Assembly (NCBI GenBank): GCA_022457155.1
Contig: JAJGOT010000117.1
Location: forward strand, 372,001-436,000
Origin: Cladopsammia gracilis
Taxonomy: Eukaryota; Cnidaria; Anthozoa; Scleractinia; Dendrophylliidae
Length of the DNA stretch: 64,000 nucleotides
Direction of reading: 5' to 3'
Made by a program: the position numbers and the translations under genes. The notes beneath the pieces were generated by a model that saw only the letters and a list, made by a program, of their open reading frames with translations, did no database searches and had not been told where the DNA came from. Below are positions 27,901 through 35,300 of the stretch, one piece after another. Each line of letters opens with the position of its first letter. Position 1 is the stretch's first letter.

Positions 27901-30900
27901 CTGGAGTTTTTGTCAATACAATGCGCGCGTTGATTGGTTGATTCATTGTCACATGACATCTAACAAACAAACTGTTTCCCGCCAATTGTGCTGAGCGGGC
28001 AACATTTGCGAAAGCGGGCAACAATTTTGACGTCAGAGGGTAACATTGCACTGTTGCCCGCTAGCGCACGTGATCAGACCGTGACAAAAGGTGGCATGAT
28101 TATGATGGATCGAGTGCTCGGCGCGTTTTTCAAACTGTCTTGTATTGTTTTTTGTATTGCTATATAACAAATCACTTAATGACTGATCCCTCGGGAAACA
28201 GTGAATTCACTGTTTCCCTCGTCACTGTTTCCCTCGGGACCAGTCATTAAGTGTTTATTGTTATTATAATTTCAACCTGTGAGGTATTTTTGAGCCTTTG
28301 ACGTCACTTTCTCCCATTCGCAACCAAGCCTTGGAAGAAGGTTGATCAATGGCGGCCGTAAATTCTCAGAAATAAATGTTAAAATAAAATGACTTCTGAT
28401 GTTCGTAATGGATTGAAATTTGGCAAGATGAGTAAGAAAGTCTAATAGTACATGAAAATGTAAAAAAATGAGAATTAAAAATTTGATCATAGGGGCAGTT
28501 TAATAACCGTTACATTTGAATTGATTGTTATTATATTAGAAAAAAGACAATAGATATTGCTAATTACAATATAATAACTGCAAGATTATAGAGATAACAC
28601 AAATAAAAAAAATATAACGGTAACTAGCATGAGAAAGCAACACATACAAAAAGATGAAAAGTCTGACACTAAAATTTTAGAAAGCCAAAAGCTTTTTTTA
28701 ACGATGAGAATGTTCTTAAAGTGCACCTAAACCCTAAATTTTTTTTCTTTTAATCAACTCAATGTATGTTGAAAAGTTGAATAGTGAAATATTTCTTGTT
28801 TTTAACGTAGCGTTAGTGAGTTATAGAGATTTGAATTTACTAAATGCTAATTAGATGACGTCAAATGCAGACTCGATTATTATACAACTACTTGTTTCCA
28901 CCTCCAAGTAATATTTTTTTTACAAATCAATTGGCTATAAAAAGTTTTTATTAGTATTTCTTAAATTGATTATCCTTAAGCTGTGAACTGCATATTGTAA
29001 AATGATGTAGAAATAATGGTAAAGTCTGCATTTGACGTCATCTACTTAGCATTTTGTAAATTCAAATCTCTATAACTCACTAACGTGACGTTAAAAACAA
29101 GAAATATTTCGCTATTCAACTTTTCAACGTACATTGAGTTGATTAAAAGAAAAAAAAATTAGGGTTTAGATGCACTTTAAAAAGAACATTGTTTCTGGCC
29201 CTTTGAAACAACCAGCTCTAACCATGCAGTCGCAGCCACCAGTTTATTTATAGGGTGAAATTTTGAGGACATGCACGTGAGGGGCAGATGCGAAAGGAAG
29301 AGGTGGCATGTAGGCTAGGGGTGTAACGATTCAGATTTCTTGCGATTTGATTCTATTTCGATTATTGACTTTCGATTTCGAATATTTTGATTCGATTATA
29401 CAAATAGTTTTAGACTTATGTTGTACCATCTTTAGCTGGAAAACCATAATATTACAGCTGATCTAAAAGATGCAGGCGGATTCACGATCACTTGGTCGTT
29501 CGTCGCCATGTTTGAGAACGTAACAAGGAGTATGTCACGCATGGTTTGCTTTATATGGAAATTCTCAAGGGATCACAAAAATGGCGCAAACTGCAAATGC
29601 CTTTGCTCGTCAATGAAAAACGCAGATTTTAAAGAGTTCTGAATTCTGATTTCACAATATAATAACTCATTTAGGGCACCCTTGAAAGGTATGCAGAAAT
29701 CGAACCAAAATCAAAACATGAAAGCAAAGAATCGTGAATCGAACCGAATGTTCATAATCGCGATTAATCAAGAATTTGATTAATCGTTACACCACCAGTG
29801 GCATGTGCCCCTCACATGCGCATCCTCAAAATTTTGTTCTATAAGTAAACTGGTGCCTGCTATGCAGGCGTTTTGTTCCAGAAAAAACACTATCATTTGT
29901 CAACACTCAAAGAAATCAACTTAGAACTACTTCCTTGTGCTAATTTTCCTTTTGTATATTTTGACTGTGCAGCAAAGTGGTTCTAACTTCTGAGTCTGTG
30001 GATGAAATGCTCATGAATACCCTTCAAATGCAATGGCTCTAATTTTTTAGACAATGTGTATGGAATCCTAAAGTGTCACCATTTTAATAAAATATTATGG
30101 GCAGTTCTTTCCTCTGTAGTGGAGGTGCGGTGATCTAATGGTTAGCGCGTCAGACTTTCAACCTGAAATGTCGGTGGTTCAAGCCTGGTTTCTGCCATCA
30201 TGTTGTTTCCTTAGAAAAAAAACTTTGCTCCACCTTGTCTCTCCCCACCCAAGAGTATAAATGGGTACCAGCAACACAATACTGGAGGGTAACCTTGTGA
30301 TGGACTAGCATCCCATCTAAGGGAGAGTAGTAATACTCTCAGTTGCTTCATGCTACAGAAACCGGGTTAAGCTCCGACAGTTGTGAGCCATTAGACTTGT
30401 GAAGACTTACCCTACTTTCCTATGTTACTGCTACATGCTGAGTCTATTGAATCCTATAGTGTCAAAATTCAAATGAAAGCTGATTGGGAATTCTTTAATT
30501 TAGGAGGTAAACAAGGTTTCACGTGCACTTTCGTTACCTAAATGGAGTTCTATTTGGTGTAGTATCTGATGGTGTCCCTGGAGCTTTCCTTTCATCTCTC
30601 TGTAACCTTTCCATGTGTTGATGGAGTATCTAGAACAAAATATTTTTAGAAACCGCGATAAGTTAGTTAATATACAGAATAAGGCCCAATGATTACATGG
30701 ATGGATTATCCTAGTGCCGGGATCACCCAGAAGGCATTTGAGCATGCTTTGGAAGAGTTCCTCATCCTACATAAGTCGCTCATCAGACATCTTTTGTAGT
30801 TAAAAGTGATGATGTCACAAATGGTGTAAACATGGCCCCTCATTGGCGGTTTGGGGCAGTTTATCAACCTGTTATCAAAAAAGCAAATCTAAACATAAAA

Positions 30901-32320
30901 CCATACTTTGCACTCACCTCTGAGTGTCTTTCATGGAGCATGTGATATTCACGCTTTGCCTCCGCTATTCTCTCATCCTGACGTTCAACTGGAAAAAGAC
31001 ACAATACATTGTTGCACAGTCAGGTACGGTAACTGGATATTGATTTGTACTATGCTTCAAGATTGTTATCTAGTGTGTATGTGCTATAGTATGACAAATT
31101 ATTAGTGTCTAAAATCAAAACTCAACAAAAATCCCAAATTTCATTTTGTAAAATATTGAAAAACAAAATTAATGGGTACCTTTAGCTTCACCCCTGGGTT
31201 ACCTATAGCTTCATCCCAGGGGTACCTATAGCTTCACCCCTGGGTTACCTATAGCTTCACCCCTGGGTTACCTATAGCTTCATCCCTGGGTTACCTATAG
31301 CTTCATCCCTGGGGTACCTATAGCTTCACCCCTGGGGTACCTATAGCTTCATCCCTGGGTTACCTATAGCTTCATCCCTGGGTTACCTATAGCTTCATCC
31401 CTGGGTTACCTATAGCTTCACCCCTGGGTTACCTATAGCTTCACCCCTGGGTTACCTATAGCTTCACCCCTGGGTTACCTATAGCTTCACCCCTGGGGTA
31501 CCTATAGCTTCATCCCTGGGTTACCTATAGCTTCATCCTTGGGGTACCTATAGCTTCATCCCTGGGTTACCTATAGCTTCATCCCTGGGGTACCTATAGC
31601 TTCATCCCTGGGGTACCTATAGCTTCACCCCTGGGGTACCTATAGCTTCACCCCTGGGGTACCTATAGCTTCATCCCTGGGGTACCTATAGCTTCATCCC
31701 TGGGTTACCTATAGCTTCACCCCTGGGGTTACCTATAGCTTCACCCCTGGGGTACCTATAGCTTCACTCCTGGTCTTACCCAAGTGGTTTCATTTGAATG
31801 GTCACACCATAAGACTTTGTCAACAAACACAAAAGTTAGAACTACGCTTCATGTCTCCATAATTGACTCTGGGATTGAGAGGGTAACAAAAACCAACATT
31901 GCGTAGTTCCAGAAAAAATTCATACCCACCCCATGGAAGGTCATTGTGGAAATTCCTAGAGGGAGGGGGTCTTAAAAGCCAACATTTTAGAAGCAATGTA
32001 TGAAGCTAAACTGGAATTTCCTGGGGGGACGGGGGGTGCTAAACAAAAAACCTTCCGTGGGGGGAGTATGGATATTTTCTGGAACTGCACATTCCCAAAT
32101 ACTTTTCTAATACAGAAACAGTGGAAGTGAGAGCCACAAGGTATTTTATTTATTTGCAAGAGTGTCCACTCACAGGACATTCATACACCTTATTCCAAAA
32201 TGATGGTCAAGTCACTATTTTTTTAATATGAACATCCATCAGCCCTCTATGCCTAGGTTTTGATTGAAAATTCTTTTGTATTTTGAACATGCTGACAAGG
32301 CAAAAAGGGCTAATTAACAT

Positions 32321-32365
<45 letters not shown>

Positions 32366-35300
32366 TCTTTATTTAAAGAGGGTTGCACTAAATAGCAAAG
32401 CTAATAAACTTGTGGCCCTCTATAAAACTACTCTAATTTACAAAACTATAAAAATTTCGAATGGTCATAAAATTAATAATAACAGAATGGCTGCTATTTT
32501 AGACTAAGGTGTATATGTTGCAGGTAAATTTTCTCAGGTTAGATCAGTATTCAATCTAGGTTAAATGTGTACCCAGCATTCAATCTCGGCAAGCTAACCC
32601 TAACCCTAGCACTAAGCTAACCCTAACCCTTTGCACAAAGACACGTGTAACCAGTGGTGTGAAGGTTAGCTCCATTTGTGTTAGAGTAAGCTGGTGTAAG
32701 CTTTGTGTTGGGGTTATGGTTAGCTTATCAGATTGAATACTTGGTACACATTTAACCTACATGTAGATTGAATTTAACAAATTTACACCGGTTTTCCGTG
32801 GTGTGGACTCTTATTTACCACGATTTACGTCATCACATGGTCAAAATGTTGTGGACTCACGAGGCGCAGCCGAGTGAGTCAGCAACAAAGTTTGACCATG
32901 TGATGACGTAAATCGTGGTAAATAAGAGTCCACACCACGGAAACCGGTGTAAATTTGTTTTTTACAACATATTTAGAAAAAAAATACAATGAAAAATCGA
33001 AGTCTTGTTACAAACGTGACAGCAAAGAAAGAGCAAGCGTTGTCTATAACTTTCTCGCAATCTGATTGTTTTTTTTCAAGCGCGCGTGATGTTAACGTCA
33101 GATACGTTGTCTGGACTCTCATTTACCACTCACGTCGACCAATCAGATTGCGAGTTTAGCGGCAATTGTGGTAAAAACTAATTTAACCAGAGACTGAATT
33201 TTACCTGCAACATAATTATGTACTATACATTTTTACTCACTATGATCTTGATAACTTTTGATGCGCGACTCCAGACTTTTGTTTTCATGCTCTAGTTCGT
33301 CAATTTGCTTCTCAGTTTCCCTCTTTTCAACTTCAATCTGATCTTCAATCTCAAGGTATTTCTGTGATGCATAACAGTACAATAATAATTAACCAAGTAC
33401 AGTCAAACCTCTAGCTGGGAAAGAGAGACTGCTCGTAGTCTATTGCATAGAGATGTAATCTATCAAACACAAGAAAGAGTGTTTCATAAGGATTTCCAAA
33501 CAGTCAGAAGTGAGTTGAGAAAACATGGCATAACCAAGGTTTTTTTTAAATTGAAGGGGTGAGTGGGTGACTTGTGATCAACTGCTAGATTCTCCTTCCA
33601 GTTTGTCTTGTATATGCTCATGTAACAAAGGGAGAATTTGGTTTCAGATCAGGAGTCACTGAAGGCCTTATTCCAGTTTGGGATAAGGCCCTAAGTGACT
33701 CCTGATCTATAGCCAAATTCTCCTTTTGTTATATGAGCATATACAAGACAAACTGGAAGGAGAAGCTAGCAGTTGATCAGAATTCACTTAGGGCTTTATT
33801 CCACTCACCCCTTCAATTGACTTCAAGGTGTTTGGATACCTGACGAAACACTCTTTTGAGTGTTTGATATAACTTCTCAAACTGATCATTAAAGTGCACA
33901 TGAAGTGAAATTTCACAGACATTTTTTTTTCGATAATCTGAAAATAGGTGTTTTATAAATTATTTTGATGGGTAAATAAGTCACTTGAAGTGGCGGGAAC
34001 ATATTTTAACAAGCGACGCAAGTTGGGCATATTAGACAGGGACCTGGGTTCTAGTGACATCATTAGTGTGTAAACAACTCAGTGCATAACTTGTTTTATG
34101 GTAGAGTTTTGGCAACTTGTGGAAGGATTCTTTTAATTAAATATGTTTGAAAGGGACGCATATTTTACACCCGGGTTCATTCCGTTCGTTACTAGGTTTT
34201 GTTGTGATTGAACACACGAATGACATCACAAATCCATTGTTTGTACTTTTTGGCCACACTCAAAATGTCGCAAATTTCAGCTCCCGTCACAAGTTTTCAA
34301 ACCACTTTAAGTAGTGGATCCTCTTTGCACAAAAGAGGAAATCAACTGAAAATGAAATAAAGGTGATATAAACATAAAACAACTGAAAATGAAATAAAGG
34401 TGACATAAACATAAAACTGTAGTGAAATTTCACTTCATGTGCATAGAAAATGAATAAAATCACCTAAAGCTATGTTAATGAAGATCTCGTTTACAAACCA
34501 TCATTATGCTTGTGATTTTCTTTGTTCAAACTTGATGAGTTATTGATTATTTGAGATGTGCAATTTTTGTACCACATGTTTCCAAGACAGTTGCCTTATA
34601 AGAGGCTTTAAATTTACAATTTCCAAGGTTTAATATTGCAACATTTTAACATAACAGCCCACATGCAAACTATGGTAAGCCACTGATCAAGAAACCATTG
34701 TATAAAAGTTTACACTGAGATATTAAATGTTCTGTCATAAACTTTCATACTGGTCTCAACATCACTTTTTATCACACAAGATTTGCTGGATGCCTATAAA
34801 AGAGGCGTTACAGTGCGACCACATGAACCGAGGCCACCCAGACAAATTTTGAGACAAATTGAAATTAGCCAATCACAAGTCAAGATCTAGACAATGAAAT
34901 AGCACAAAAATTATATTTGACCAGTTCAAATTCTGAACTGTGAGATGTCTTGCGAACCTTTGATATCCATAAATTCTTCATTACCCAAATGATGACAATG
35001 AAGAATCGTCACGTTTGTATAAATCAAGCTGGAAAATTTTATGACAACGTCTGGGTTGGCCAGAATCAAAGCCAGTAGTAAAGAAATTTTGAACAATCCA
35101 AAGTAAACATGACGGCCACTCATTTCATTCAAACCAGGCGCCGCGAGTGATTCACAGTTTCGGTGATTACTAAACAGAGCTGTCAACAAAGATTGCTTTC
35201 ATTTTTCAAAGACGCTTTTATGTACATTTTTTTGGTAATTTCTAACTTTCTCTCCGGTTCCATTTCAATTTGTTATTTTTTTCACTCTTCCCTGGCACCT

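Noticed and set aside
30122..30194. A functional tRNA gene
   Set aside because: A and B boxes are present, but the cloverleaf does not close cleanly and the SINE body follows; a truncated relative of that body occurs at 45222-45299.
31174..31775. CRISPR-like regular repeats
   Set aside because: The 23-bp units are head-to-tail without spacers, in an animal intron; this is a minisatellite.
32587..32629. Interstitial telomere (CTAACCCTAACCC)
   Set aside because: Only two pairs of units in a locally repetitive sequence; too short to argue for a telomeric origin.
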